DNA of 64,000 nucleotides, taken from contig NZ_SIUB01000009.1 in the NCBI RefSeq assembly GCF_004310425.1, forward strand, positions 62,001-126,000. The letters run 5' to 3'. This document shows, in pieces, positions 34,893 through 43,952 of this stretch (within the stretch, counting starts at the first letter, position 1; every line of letters starts with the position of its first letter). The notes below the pieces were generated by a model. That model searched no databases. It saw nothing but the letters and a program-made list of their open reading frames with translations, and was not told the origin of the DNA. Both the position numbers and the translations under genes were made by a program. The stretch is from Hansschlegelia quercus. Its GTDB lineage: Bacteria > Pseudomonadota > Alphaproteobacteria > Rhizobiales > Methylopilaceae.

Positions 34893-35655
34893 GGCCGGCA
34901 GGTCGCCGCCTCGTCAGGGGCGACCACGCCGGCGAGAGCAGCACGAAGGATGTGATCGGCAGCCCGAGCGCGCGAAATGCGAGACAGCGGTGCGCCAGGA
35001 TGATCGCCGGCGCGGTCACGCGGAGGCGCAGGGGCGTGCTGCGCTGAAACAGCGTACGCCGCAGCGCGCGGTTCGCGACGGTGACGTCCGCGAGCAGCGG
35101 CCCGTATCCGGCCGATCCCCAATCGAGGATGGTCGTCCGCCCCGCAGCGTCGATCATGAGGTTTTCGAGCGAAAGATCGCCGTGGCTGAAGGCGCGCCGC
35201 GCCATCAGCCGGGGATCGACGGGGGAGGGGCCGATGGTCCTCGATAGCGGACGCCCGATTCCGGCAAGTTCCATGGGGATGCTCAGGCCGGCGATCGTTC
35301 GTTGAGCGACGACGAGGGCCTCGAGCGCCTGACGAGCCGAAACGCGGCCCGCGCGCAGAGCGTCCGCGTAAGTCTCGCCCGCGACGCGCTCGCCGATGAT
35401 CGCGAGCCGCCCGTCGAGGCGGACGATCTCGTCCACCCGCCAGGCCGCCGCCCCAGCCGCGCGTGCGGCGCGGGTTACGTCGAACTCGCGGGCGACGCGA
35501 CGCAGCTTGCGCGAGCGCCTGAAAATCTTCGCTACGCGGCCATCGCAGAGCGCGTGCACCTCAGACCTGAGGCCGCGGCCGATTCGCGGCCCGAGCTCCG
35601 TTACGGCTAGGGTCCGCAGGACCGTCCGTTCATTGGTCGCGACATGCTGGATCAA
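34882..35655 (-). CDS. Putative phosphotransferase (APH/choline kinase-like)
   Basis: A 257-residue protein with the aminoglycoside phosphotransferase fold. The catalytic loop reads SHGDLSLENLMID (Asp about residue 164) and is followed by TILDWGSAGYGPLLADVT, the metal-binding DFG-equivalent. The N-lobe has GRGLRSEVHALCDGRVAKIF with the likely ATP Lys. The substrate is not apparent: it may be a small molecule, a sugar or lipid. Basic overall, with a hydrophobic C-terminal segment that may touch the membrane. Ends over the DUF971 gene tail. Confidence 0.7.
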   Translation of the reverse strand: MIQHVATNERTVLRTLAVTELGPRIGRGLRSEVHALCDGRVAKIFRRSRKLRRVAREFDVTRAARAAGAAAWRVDEIVRLDGRLAIIGERVAGETYADALRAGRVSARQALEALVVAQRTIAGLSIPMELAGIGRPLSRTIGPSPVDPRLMARRAFSHGDLSLENLMIDAAGRTTILDWGSAGYGPLLADVTVANRALRRTLFQRSTPLRLRVTAPAIILAHRCLAFRALGLPITSFVLLSPAWSPLTRRRPAGLSA

Positions 35656-35711
35656 GGCGCGCGACTTCGAGCGCGAAACGCCTCCGACGTCAAACCCGCG
35701 GCGCGATCAGC

Positions 35712-35951
35712 CTAGTTCGGGACGGCCAGCCTGTCGGCCTCGGCGTCCTTTCGCGAGACCCAGCCGCAGTCGCACATCTTCTGCAGGATCTCTTCCGGCG
35801 TCTCAACGACGCCGACGCAGTGAGTCCGGTCCATCGAGCTGGTCAGCATGTCGATCGTCGTCTTGTCGCCGTAACGGCGCATATGCACCGCGAGCGACAT
35901 GTTCACGAAAATCTCGTGCTTGCCTGGTGTGGTGAGCTGAAGCCATTGCAT
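35712..35951 (-). CDS. Small conserved-looking protein, unknown
   Basis: A 79-residue soluble protein, MQWLQLTTPGKHEIFVNMSL..., with two Cys near a CDCGW motif, and an acidic C-terminal half. A very strong GAGGAGGA site lies seven bases before the ATG, so it is translated. I do not recognise a family. The beta-rich opening (HEIFVNMSLAVHMRRY) and spacing suggest a small regulatory protein. It is flanked by the kinase-like gene and the helicase gene, both on the same strand but with gaps. Confidence 0.65.
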   Translation of the reverse strand: MQWLQLTTPGKHEIFVNMSLAVHMRRYGDKTTIDMLTSSMDRTHCVGVVETPEEILQKMCDCGWVSRKDAEADRLAVPN

Positions 35952-36086
35952 GGCGGTCCTCCTCGCGCATCTTGTCGTGCCGATGCGTCAACTTGGAAAG
36001 CTAGCGCGTCGCCCAAGTCTCGGCCAGCCGAAACCTTGCTGCGCCGCAAGAAGAGCGCGTAGCAATAAGTAGCGCGCCCGGCCGTT

Positions 36087-38189
36087 TTATCGGAACATCG
36101 CGCGCATCCTGGCGCCGATATCGACCCGCGGGAGAGGACCGCGCGCGGCCTCGTTCTCCGCCGATGGCGGCGGCCAGCGCAACTGCTCGAATCGGTCGAG
36201 CATGGCCTTCGTGATGAAACGCGTGCGGGCGGCGTAGACGTGGCGGTCGCCATGCGCCCGCTGCTGGTGGGTGAAGAAGCGCTGCGGCAGCAGGATGCGC
36301 AGATCATCCTTCGCCCGCGTCATGGCGACGTAGAGGAGCCGCCGCTCTTCCTCGAGGTCGGCGGATGCGCCGACGCCGAGGTCCGAGGGCATGCAGCCGT
36401 CGACCCCGTTCAGCACGAACACCGAGCGCCATTCCTGGCCCTTGGCGGAGTGGATGGTGGACAGGATCAGATAATCTTCGTCGCGGGACGGCGGCCCCGC
36501 CTCGTCGCTGGTCGCGTCCGGCGGGTCGAGCGTGACTTCGGTCAGGAAGCGCTCGCGCGAGGGATAGCTCGCGGCGATCTGCTCGAGTTGAGCGAGGTCG
36601 AGCGCGCGAACGCCTGCATCGTCGTGGATGCGTTCGAGATGCGGCTCGTACCATCGTCGCGCGAGGCCGATCTCCGCCGGCCAGCCGCCCTGACCGTGCG
36701 CGATGGCTGCGACGGCCGCGACGAAGCCCGTCCAGTCGGCGCCTGCGCGGGGAGGGGCGGGCTGGGCAAGCAGGGTTTCAAGCGGGGCGGGGGAGGCGAC
36801 CACGGCGTCGAGGATCTTCGACGCCGATCCCGGCCCGACGCCCGGCAGCAGCTGCGCCGCACGAAAGCCCGCCACGCGGTCGCGTGGGTTCTGGGCGAAG
36901 CGCAGGATCGAAAGCAGATCCTTGACGTGCGCGGCGTCGAGAAATTTCAGGCCGCCGAACTTTACGAACGGGATATCGCGCCGGACAAGTTCCAGCTCCA
37001 GCGCCGCGCTGTGGTGCGAGGTGCGAAACAGCACGGCCTGCGACTTCAGCGTCGCGCCGGCTTCGCGGTTCTCCAGCACGGAGTCGGCGACATAGCGGGC
37101 CTGTTCGGCCTCGTCGCGAATCGAGACGAGGCGCGGCAGCGCGCCATCGCCACGCTCCGAGCGCAAATTCTTGGTGAAGCGCTCCTGGGCGAGCGAGATG
37201 ACGGCGTTCGCGGCGTCGAGGATCGGGGCAGTCGAGCGATAGTTGCGGTCGAGGGTCACGATCTCGGCGGGAGGCGAGAACGTTTTCGGAAAGTCGAGGA
37301 TGTTGCGTACTTCCGCCGCCCGAAACGAATAGATCGACTGCGCGTCGTCGCCGACCACCGCAAGGCCGCGCCCGTCGGGCTTGAGGCCGGTCAGGATCGA
37401 GGCCTGAAGGCGGTTGGTGTCCTGGTATTCATCGACCATCACGTGGTCGAACAGCGCGCCCATTTCGGCCGCGATCGCGGGCTCCGCCGCCATCTGCGCC
37501 CAGTAGAGCAGCAGGTCGTCGTAATCGAGCACGTTCTGGCGCTGCTTGGCCTCGACATAAGCCTGGAACAGCGCCTTCAGCTCCGCCGTCCAGCCGGCGC
37601 ACCACGGGAAGGCGGCGGCCAGCGCCTGCTCGACTGAGCTCTCGGCGTTCACGGCGCGCGAATAGATCGCGAGGCACGTTCCCTTGGTCGGAAACCGCTT
37701 GGGCGCCTTCGAGAGGCCGGCCTCGTGGCGGACGAGGTTCATCAGGTCGCTAGCGTCCTCGCGGTCGAGGATCGTGAACTGCTGGTCTAGCCCGATGGTC
37801 TCGGCGTAGCGGCGGATGAGGCGGGCGCCGATCGCATGGAAGGTGCCGGCCCAGGGCAGGCTGTCGGCGATCCCCGCCTTCGGCCCGAGCGCCTTGATCG
37901 CAATCCGCTCCGCCCGCCGGGTCATCTCGGCGGCCGCGCGGCGGGAGAAGGTCAGCAGCAGGATGCGGCGCGGGTCGGCGCCGCAGGCGACCAGATGAGC
38001 GACACGGTGGGCGAGCGTGTTGGTCTTTCCCGAGCCCGCGCCGGCAATCACCAGCAGCGGCGCTCCGGCCGCGCCCTTCGGCCCGACGCCATGCTCGACC
38101 GCACGCCGTTGCTCGGGGTTGAGCGTCTCGAGATAGGCGGCTGCAGGCACGAATCGACGCTCCGGAACGACGGTTCGAGGAGGCGCCAT
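36087..38189 (-). CDS. UvrD/PcrA-like superfamily 1 DNA helicase
   Basis: A 700-residue ATP-dependent 3'-5' helicase. Motifs in order: LNPEQRRAV (Q motif), GAGSGKTNTLAHR (Walker A, about 51-58), TFSRRAAAEM, VMVDEYQDTNRLQ (Walker B), VVGDDAQSIYSFRAAEV, LDRNYRSTAPIL, STIHSAKGQEW and VAMTRAKDDLRI. The Walker B Tyr in place of Phe and the 700-residue length fit a paralogue of UvrD or PcrA/Rep type, not AddA. Likely acts in repair or clearing replication obstacles. Its C-terminal region lacks the usual long UvrD tail. Confidence 0.88.
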   Translation of the reverse strand: MAPPRTVVPERRFVPAAAYLETLNPEQRRAVEHGVGPKGAAGAPLLVIAGAGSGKTNTLAHRVAHLVACGADPRRILLLTFSRRAAAEMTRRAERIAIKALGPKAGIADSLPWAGTFHAIGARLIRRYAETIGLDQQFTILDREDASDLMNLVRHEAGLSKAPKRFPTKGTCLAIYSRAVNAESSVEQALAAAFPWCAGWTAELKALFQAYVEAKQRQNVLDYDDLLLYWAQMAAEPAIAAEMGALFDHVMVDEYQDTNRLQASILTGLKPDGRGLAVVGDDAQSIYSFRAAEVRNILDFPKTFSPPAEIVTLDRNYRSTAPILDAANAVISLAQERFTKNLRSERGDGALPRLVSIRDEAEQARYVADSVLENREAGATLKSQAVLFRTSHHSAALELELVRRDIPFVKFGGLKFLDAAHVKDLLSILRFAQNPRDRVAGFRAAQLLPGVGPGSASKILDAVVASPAPLETLLAQPAPPRAGADWTGFVAAVAAIAHGQGGWPAEIGLARRWYEPHLERIHDDAGVRALDLAQLEQIAASYPSRERFLTEVTLDPPDATSDEAGPPSRDEDYLILSTIHSAKGQEWRSVFVLNGVDGCMPSDLGVGASADLEEERRLLYVAMTRAKDDLRILLPQRFFTHQQRAHGDRHVYAARTRFITKAMLDRFEQLRWPPPSAENEAARGPLPRVDIGARMRAMFR

Positions 38190-38227
38190 TCACTGTCTGT
38201 TCGCAAGGGCGTCAAGTCTGCGTCGCC

Positions 38228-38458
38228 TCATCCGGGCTTTCGCATGGTGAAGCGGGACGCCGCTCCATCCGGCTCGACAGAGACAATTTCGCCACCGGCC
38301 TCCCGCGCGGCGTTCGGGACGTCGATACCGGCGAGAGGATCGTCACTGATCACGACAATTTGCTCTCCCGTCCGAGCGCGGCCGAGCGCGCGCTTCGCCT
38401 TGAGCGCCGGGAGCGGACAGCGCAGTCCGCGGAGGTCGAACCCGCAGCCGCGGCTCAT
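38228..38458 (-). CDS. TusA/SirA-family sulfurtransferase-like protein
   Basis: A 76-residue protein with the signature FDLRGLRCPLPALKAKRAL: the reactive Cys of the CPxP motif is at residue 14. TusA-type proteins relay persulfide sulfur to thiouridine, molybdenum cofactor or other sulfur acceptors, and YedF-like relatives are tied to selenium metabolism. Here it is divergent from the selenoprotein formate dehydrogenase operon and may supply sulfur (or selenium) for its cofactor, by inference from position. No fdhD, the usual FDH sulfurtransferase, is seen in the window. Confidence 0.85.
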   Translation of the reverse strand: MSRGCGFDLRGLRCPLPALKAKRALGRARTGEQIVVISDDPLAGIDVPNAAREAGGEIVSVEPDGAASRFTMRKPG

Positions 38459-38708
38459 CAGCGTCGGTCACGGACAACCCATTGATTGGAAACGTTTTGC
38501 AATCGGAGCGACGGTATCTTGCGAAGCGGCATGCTGCGCATGCTAACAGCCTCTGTTAACACGATTTTCTTGCTCGGCGACGACTTGGAATAGTTTGACA
38601 TTGAAAGCAGGCGAGTCGTAGCCTCATACCCTGAAGCTGGCATGGAGCCGGTTGTCGAGCGCTTCGTCCGATGGAACGCGAGCGCCTATAGGGGAGGATG
38701 CATCCCTC
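38459..38708. promoter_or_regulatory. Divergent control region between tusA-like gene and formate dehydrogenase
   Basis: About 250 bases without a gene. A 15-base dyad TAACAG-CCT-CTGTTA lies at 38544-38558, preceded by two GCATGC copies (38529-38534 and 38538-38543). These are candidate binding sites for a regulator of formate or oxygen response. GGGGAGG at about 38691-38697 is a ribosome site for the dehydrogenase. No clear sigma-70 promoter could be placed with confidence. Confidence 0.5.
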
Positions 38709-41700
38709 ATGATCGGCGAATTTTCCCGCCGCCAGTTCCTTCGGACTGCGGGCGCAGGGATCGCCGGGACAACGCTCGGAGCGATGGGCTTTGGCGGCGC
38801 TGAACAAGCGCTCGCCCAGGCGGTGCGGCCCTTCAGGCTCGCCCAGACCACCGAGACCCGGAACACCTGCCCGTATTGCTCTGTCGCGTGCGGCATCATC
38901 ATGTACGGTCTCGGCGACCGTTCCAGGAACACCCAGGCGTCGCTCATCCATATCGAGGGCGACCCGGACCATCCGGTGAACCGAGGCACGCTTTGCCCCA
39001 AGGGCGCCGCGCTGCTCGACTTCGTGAAGGCCGACACGCGGCTGAAGCACCCGATGTACCGCAAGCCCGGCTCGGACAAGTTCGAGCGGGTGACGTGGGA
39101 CTTCGCGCTGGACCGCATCGCGCGCCTCATGAAGGACGACCGCGACGCGAACTTCATCGAGAAGAACAAGGACGGCGTAACCGTCAACCGCTGGACGACG
39201 ACGGGCTTCCTGGCGGCGTCCGCGACCACGAACGAAACGGCGACGCTGACCTACAAGGTGGTCCGCTCCGCCGGCATGCTGGTGTTCGACAACCAAGCGC
39301 GCGTCTGACACGGACCTACGGTGGCGAGTCTCGCCCCTACGTTCGGTCGCGGCGCCATGACGAACACATGGCAGGACATCAAGAACACCGACCTCGTCGT
39401 CGTCATGGGCGGCAACGCGGCGGAGGCGCATCCGTGCGGCTTCAAATGGGTGATCGAGGCGAAGGCCAATCGCGGCGCGAAGCTCGTGGTCGTCGACCCG
39501 CGCTATACGCGGACCGCGTCGGTCTCAGACTTCTACTGTCCGATCAGGCCGGGCACGGACATCGCCTTCCTCGGCGGCGTCATCAACTATCTGCTGGCGA
39601 ACGACAAAATTCAGCATGAGTACGTGAAGGCGTTCACCAACGCCTCCTACCTGATCAAGCCCGAGTTCGGCTGGAACGAGGGGCTGTTCACGGGCTACGA
39701 CGAGACCAAGCGCGGCTACGACACGTCGAGTTGGGACTATCAGCTGGGCGAGGACGGCTTCGCCAAGATCGACGACACGTTGCAGGACCCGCAATGCGTC
39801 TACCAGCTCATGAAGAAGCATTTCGCGGTCTACACGCCGGAGATGGTGGAGCGGATCTGCGGTTCGCCTAAGGACAAGTTCCTGAAGGTGGCCGAGATGA
39901 TGTCGGAGTGCTCCACCCCGACGAAGACCATGACGTCGCTCTACGCGCTTGGATGGACCCAACACTCCAAGGGCGCGCAGAACATCCGCGGCATGGCGAT
40001 GATCCAGCTCTTGCTGGGCAATATCGGCGTTCGCGGCGGCGGCATGCAGGCTCTGCGCGGCCACTCGAACATCCAGGGCCTGACCGACCTCGGCCTGATG
40101 TCCAACCTGATCCCCGGCTACCTTAACATGCCGACGGACAAGGAGAAGGACCTCGGGGCCTACATGTCGACCCGCGGCTTCAAGCCGCTGCGGCCGGGCC
40201 AAACCAGCTACTGGCAGAACTACAAGAAGTTTTTCGTCTCGTTCCAGAAGTCGATGTGGGGCGACGCCGCCAAGGTCGAGAACGACTGGGCCTATGACTG
40301 GCTGCCGAAGCTCGACGTCACCTACGACGTGCTGCGCGCCTTCGACCTGATGGCGAACGGCAAGATGAACGGGTACTTCTGCCAGGGGTTCAACCCGCTG
40401 ATGACCTTCCCGGACAGGGGCAAGATCACCAAGGCGCTGTCGAAGCTCAAATTCCTGGTGACGATGGACCCGCTGGAGACGGAGACCTCGCGCTTCTGGG
40501 AGAACCACGGCGAATATAACGAGGTTAAGTCGGCCGACATCCAGACCGAGGTGTTCCAGCTCCCGACGAGCTGCTTCGCCGAGGACGAGGGCTCGCTGGT
40601 TAATTCGAGCCGCTGGCTGCAGTGGCACTGGCCGGCGGTGAAGCCGCCGGGCGAGGCGAAGCTCGACACCGAGATCATGGCGCAGATCTATCTGCGGCTG
40701 AAGGCGATGTACCAGGAGGAGGGCGGCAAGCTCCCCGACCCGATCGTCAACCTGCGCTGGCCCTACGCCAATCCGGAGGACCCGACGCCTGAAGAGCTCG
40801 CGAAGGAGATGAACGGCGCCGCGCTCGCCGACGTCACCGATCCGACCGACCCGACCAAGATTCTTGTCGCTAAGGGCAAGCAGCTCGACACCTTCGCCCA
40901 GCTCAAGGACGACGGTTCGACCTTCTCGTTCTGCTGGATCTACGCCGGCTGCTTCACCGAGTCCGGCAACCAGATGGCGCGCCGCGACGTCTCCGATCCC
41001 GGGGACGCGGGCCTTGCGCCGAAATGGGCGTGGGCGTGGCCGGTCAACCGGCGCATCCTCTACAACCGCGCCTCGTCCGACGTGAACGGCAAGCCGTGGG
41101 ATCCCTCGCGCAAGCTCGTCTACTGGACGGGCGAGAAGTGGGGCGGGTTCGACGTGCCCGATTACGGTCCGACCATCAGGCCGGAACAGTCCGTCGGGCC
41201 GTTCATCATGAACCCGGAAGGGGTCGCGCGACTGTTCAGTCGCGGGATGATGCGCGACGGGCCGTTCCCGAGCCATTACGAGCCGTTCGAGTCGCCGGTC
41301 GCGAACGTCATCGCTCCGAAGATCCGCGGCAATCCCGCCGCGCGCATCTTCAAGGACGATCTCGTCGCGCTCGGAACGCCCGACAAATACCCGTACGTCG
41401 CGACGAGCTACCGCCTGACCGAGCACTTCCACCAGTGGACCAAGCATGTCTGGGTCAACGCGGTGCTGCAGCCCGAATTCTTCGTCGAGATCTCCGAGCA
41501 GCTCGCGAAGGAGAAGGGCATCGATAAGGGCGGCTGGGTCCGGGTCTGGTCGAACCGCGGCTCGGTGAAGGCCAAGGCCGTCGTCACGAAGCGCATCAAG
41601 CCGCTGATGGTCGACGGAAAGCCGGTTCACGTCGTCGGCATTCCCCAGCACTGGGGCTTCATGGGCAAGACGAAGAAGGGCTTTCACCCGAACTCGCTGA

Positions 41701-41792
41701 CCCCGTTCGTCGGCGATGCGAACATCGAGACGCCCGAATACAAGGCGTTCCTCGTCAACATCGAGGCGATCGCCTCGGGTCCCGTGGCGTGA
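38709..41792 (+). CDS. fdnG: Formate dehydrogenase-N/O alpha subunit, selenoprotein
   Basis: One gene of 1028 codons, read through an in-frame TGA (39306-39308) as selenocysteine at residue 200; a conventional caller splits it in two. It is the periplasmic catalytic subunit that oxidises formate to CO2 at a molybdenum or tungsten bis-MGD centre. A Tat signal (SRRQFLRTAGAGIAG) opens the protein; the first Fe-S cluster is bound by C54-x2-C57-x3-C61 (CPYCSVACG) and C96 (LCPKG). The segment around the UGA, ARV-Sec-HGPTVASLAPTFGRGAMTN, is the family active site. E. coli FdnG has Sec196 and 1015 residues. Symbol could equally be fdoG. Confidence 0.95.
39306..39350 (+). promoter_or_regulatory. UGA selenocysteine codon and bacterial SECIS-like hairpin
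   Basis: The UGA at 39306-39308 is followed by a hairpin with stem GGCGA (39323-39327), loop GTC and TCGCC (39331-39335), extended by GG/CC pairs past a T.C mismatch. Position (15 bases after the UGA) and apical GUCU resemble the E. coli fdhF/fdnG element, whose loop is recognised by SelB. The hairpin lies inside the coding sequence, as expected for bacteria. Confidence 0.8.
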
Positions 41793-41806
41793 GGGAGGGC
41801 TGAACC

Positions 41807-42748
41807 ATGTCTAGCTACCAGTCCCTCGACATCAAGCGGCGCTCGGCGACGGAGTTCACGCCGCCGGCCATCCGCTCCACGGGCCTCGAGGTCGCCAAGC
41901 TCATCGACGTCTCGAAGTGCATCGGCTGCAAGGCCTGCCAGTCGGCATGCCTGGAGTGGAACAATTTGAAAGAGGACGTCGGCGTCAATGTCGGCGTCTA
42001 CGACAACCCGCACGACCTGACGCCGCACAGCTGGACGCTGATGCGGTTCAGCGAGTGGGACAATCCCGACACCGGGAACATGGAATGGCTGATCCGCAAG
42101 GACGGCTGCATGCACTGCGAGGATCCGGGCTGCCTCAAGGCGTGCCCGGCCCCCGGCGCGATCGTTCAGTACACGAACGGCATCGTCGACTTCATCTCGG
42201 AGAACTGCATCGGCTGCGCCTATTGCGTGAAGGGCTGCCCCTTCAACATCCCGCGCATCTCCGCCGTCGACCGCAAATCCTACAAATGCACGCTTTGCTC
42301 CGACCGTGTGGCGGTGGGGCAAGGGCCGGCCTGCGCCAAGGCCTGCCCGACGGCTGCGATCATGTTCGGCTCGAAGACGGACATGCAAGAACAGGCGGCG
42401 CGGCGCGTCGAGGACCTGAAGTCGCGCGGCTACGCCAATGCCGGCCTGTACGATCCGGCCGGCGTGGGCGGCACGCACGTGATGTACGTGCTGCACCACG
42501 CCGACAAGCCGGAAATCTACCACGGTCTCCCGAACGACCCGAAGATCAGCCCGCTCGTGAACGCCTGGAAGGGCGGGGCGAAGCTGCTCGCCCTCGGGGC
42601 GATCGCCTTCGCGGCGGTCGGGGCCTTCTTCCACCACACCGTGGTCGGCCCCAACAAGGTGTCGCCGACTGATGAGGAGAATGCGGCTGATCTGGTGGAG
42701 GAGGCCGAGAACGGCTCGCCTCAGCCCGAACCGACGAGGGCAGGCTGA
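41807..42748 (+). CDS. fdnH: Formate dehydrogenase-N/O iron-sulfur subunit beta
   Basis: A 313-residue electron-transfer subunit with four 4Fe-4S clusters. Cysteine motifs: [11 protein letters not shown] (about residue 38), [13 protein letters not shown] (about 100), [11 protein letters not shown] (about 135) and [20 protein letters not shown] (about 160). A single membrane segment near residue 262 anchors it in the inner membrane, after the catalytic subunit is exported. A strong GAGGGAGG site precedes the ATG; it overlaps the gamma-subunit start by one base. Confidence 0.94.
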   Translation: MSSYQSLDIKRRSATEFTPPAIRSTGLEVAKLIDVSKCIGCKACQSACLEWNNLKEDVGVNVGVYDNPHDLTPHSWTLMRFSEWDNPDTGNMEWLIRKDGCMHCEDPGCLKACPAPGAIVQYTNGIVDFISENCIGCAYCVKGCPFNIPRISAVDRKSYKCTLCSDRVAVGQGPACAKACPTAAIMFGSKTDMQEQAARRVEDLKSRGYANAGLYDPAGVGGTHVMYVLHHADKPEIYHGLPNDPKISPLVNAWKGGAKLLALGAIAFAAVGAFFHHTVVGPNKVSPTDEENAADLVEEAENGSPQPEPTRAG

Positions 42749-43434
42749 TGGCGATCGACGTCGAACGCACCTCCGTCCGTCCGCTCGTCGAGCATACGGT
42801 GATCGACCGCTACCACGCCAAGGCGCGGGTGAACCACTGGGTGACGGCCATCACCTTCACCCTCCTCACTTTGAGCGGCCTCGCGCTCTTCCACCCCGGG
42901 CTCTACTGGCTCACCGCGTTCTTCGGCGGCGGGTCGGGCACGCGGGCGATCCATCCTTGGTTCGGCGTGGTGCTGCTGATGAGCTTCTCGCTGCTCTTCA
43001 TCCAGTTCTGGAAGCACAACTTCTGGAACCGTGACGACACGCAGTGGGTGAAGCAGATCGACGATGTCGTGAAGGGCGACGAGGAGCACTTGCCAGAACT
43101 CGACAAATACAACGCCGGCCAGAAGATCGTGTTCTGGCTGATGGCGCTGTTCATCCTGATCCTGTTCTGCACCGGCCTGGTGATCTGGGACCAGTACTTC
43201 CACGGAATCGTCACGATCGAGACCAACCGCTTGGCCGCGCTGGTGCACTCAGCGATCGCGATCTGCGCGATCCTGCTGCTGATCGTGCACGTCTATGCCG
43301 GTATCTGGGTGAAGGGCTCGGTGCGCAGCATGACGCAGGGCAACGTCACGGGCGGCTGGGCCTGGCGGCACCATCGCAAATGGCTGCGGCGCGAAGTCAG
43401 AGGCGCGGAGCCCGGCGGGAGCACCGAGGGTTGA
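42748..43434 (+). CDS. fdnI: Formate dehydrogenase cytochrome b556 gamma subunit
   Basis: A 228-residue membrane subunit with four membrane helices (about 30-52, 65-85, 130-150, 168-190) that binds two b-type haems and passes electrons to quinone. Histidines in ARVNHWVTAITF, the second helix region and LLLIVHVYAGIWVKGS fit the family's haem ligands. The last gene of the operon; a strong terminator stem begins six bases past its stop. With the alpha and beta subunits it forms a periplasm-facing formate:quinone oxidoreductase. Confidence 0.93.
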   Translation: MAIDVERTSVRPLVEHTVIDRYHAKARVNHWVTAITFTLLTLSGLALFHPGLYWLTAFFGGGSGTRAIHPWFGVVLLMSFSLLFIQFWKHNFWNRDDTQWVKQIDDVVKGDEEHLPELDKYNAGQKIVFWLMALFILILFCTGLVIWDQYFHGIVTIETNRLAALVHSAIAICAILLLIVHVYAGIWVKGSVRSMTQGNVTGGWAWRHHRKWLRREVRGAEPGGSTEG

Positions 43435-43439
43435 AAACA

Positions 43440-43478
43440 AAGAACGGCGGCGGGGATTTCTTCCCGGCCGCCGTTCTT
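43440..43478. terminator. Bidirectional terminator between fdnI and a small minus-strand gene
   Basis: A 12-base stem AAGAACGGCGGC (43440-43451) pairs perfectly with GCCGCCGTTCTT (43467-43478). On the minus strand it is followed by TTTGTTTTC, so it ends the small gene at 43500-43643; it also closes the formate dehydrogenase operon on the plus strand. Confidence 0.8.
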
Positions 43479-43499
43479 AGTCAGTCTATGTCGGACGGC

Positions 43500-43643
43500 T
43501 CAGAGGCCGCCGAGGCCGTAACGGTGCGCCTCGTAGGTGGCGCGGCCGGACTTTTCGAGGTTCGCGACGATGTCGCGGAAGAGGTTCGCGAGGGTGTCGA
43601 ACAGGCTGGACTTCGAGGCGGCCTGGAAGAAGAGAGCGGTCAT
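43500..43643 (-). CDS. Small DUF1127-like protein
   Basis: A 47-residue protein, MTALFFQAASKSSLFDTLAN..., with amphipathic helices and the pattern NLEKSGRATYEAHRYG. This recalls the short Arg-containing DUF1127-like proteins common in alphaproteobacteria, some of which act in stress or phosphate response, but the match is loose. AAGGTG stands six bases before the ATG. It is opposed to the formate dehydrogenase operon and followed by the shared terminator at 43440-43478. Two palindromes lie upstream in its control region (43689-43743). Confidence 0.6.
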   Translation of the reverse strand: MTALFFQAASKSSLFDTLANLFRDIVANLEKSGRATYEAHRYGLGGL

Positions 43644-43688
43644 GACGTGCACCTTGGATGCGGCGGCTTGGGACCACCGTGTTTCGTG

Positions 43689-43743
43689 TCTGGTATGTGG
43701 CATACCAGAGGTACGCGCAGAACTCGGCTTCTGGCATGCCAGA
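43689..43743. promoter_or_regulatory. Pair of related palindromes in a 300-base intergenic region
   Basis: CTGGTATG-TGG-CATACCAG (43690-43708) and CTGGCATGCCAG (43731-43742) both start TCTGG and end CCAGA; the centres are about 37 bases apart. They stand upstream of the small minus-strand gene and upstream of fdhE on the other side. They look like a doubled operator for one dimeric regulator. The TGGT...ACCA form is used by some GntR-family proteins, but the regulator is not identified. Confidence 0.55.
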
Positions 43744-43952
43744 TTTGCGAAAACCGCATCGCGACGTTCAGAATTTCTTAGCACTCGCCTAAAGTAGCAC
43801 CTATCATTGATTCAACTGCGTTTTTCCTGAAATTCTTGCCTTCGATAGCCGCTGCCTGCCGCCGACCATTCATGATCCGCGGCGCCGCAGCCGCCGGACG
43901 AAGCGTGGCGTATCCGCGCACGCGCCAACGCGTTAAGCTTCCAACACATCGC

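Noticed and set aside
38486-38501. A sigma-54 promoter upstream of the formate dehydrogenase (TGG...TTTTGCA).
   Set aside because: The GG and GC elements are separated by nine bases instead of the required ten.
38652-39308. Two separate genes, or a nonsense-mutated pseudogene, at the start of the formate dehydrogenase.
   Set aside because: The frames join in phase at a TGA at the known selenocysteine site, a SECIS-like hairpin follows, and selA/selB are nearby.
39525-41687. A 720-codon minus-strand frame inside the formate dehydrogenase gene.
   Set aside because: Antisense shadow with no recognisable motif.
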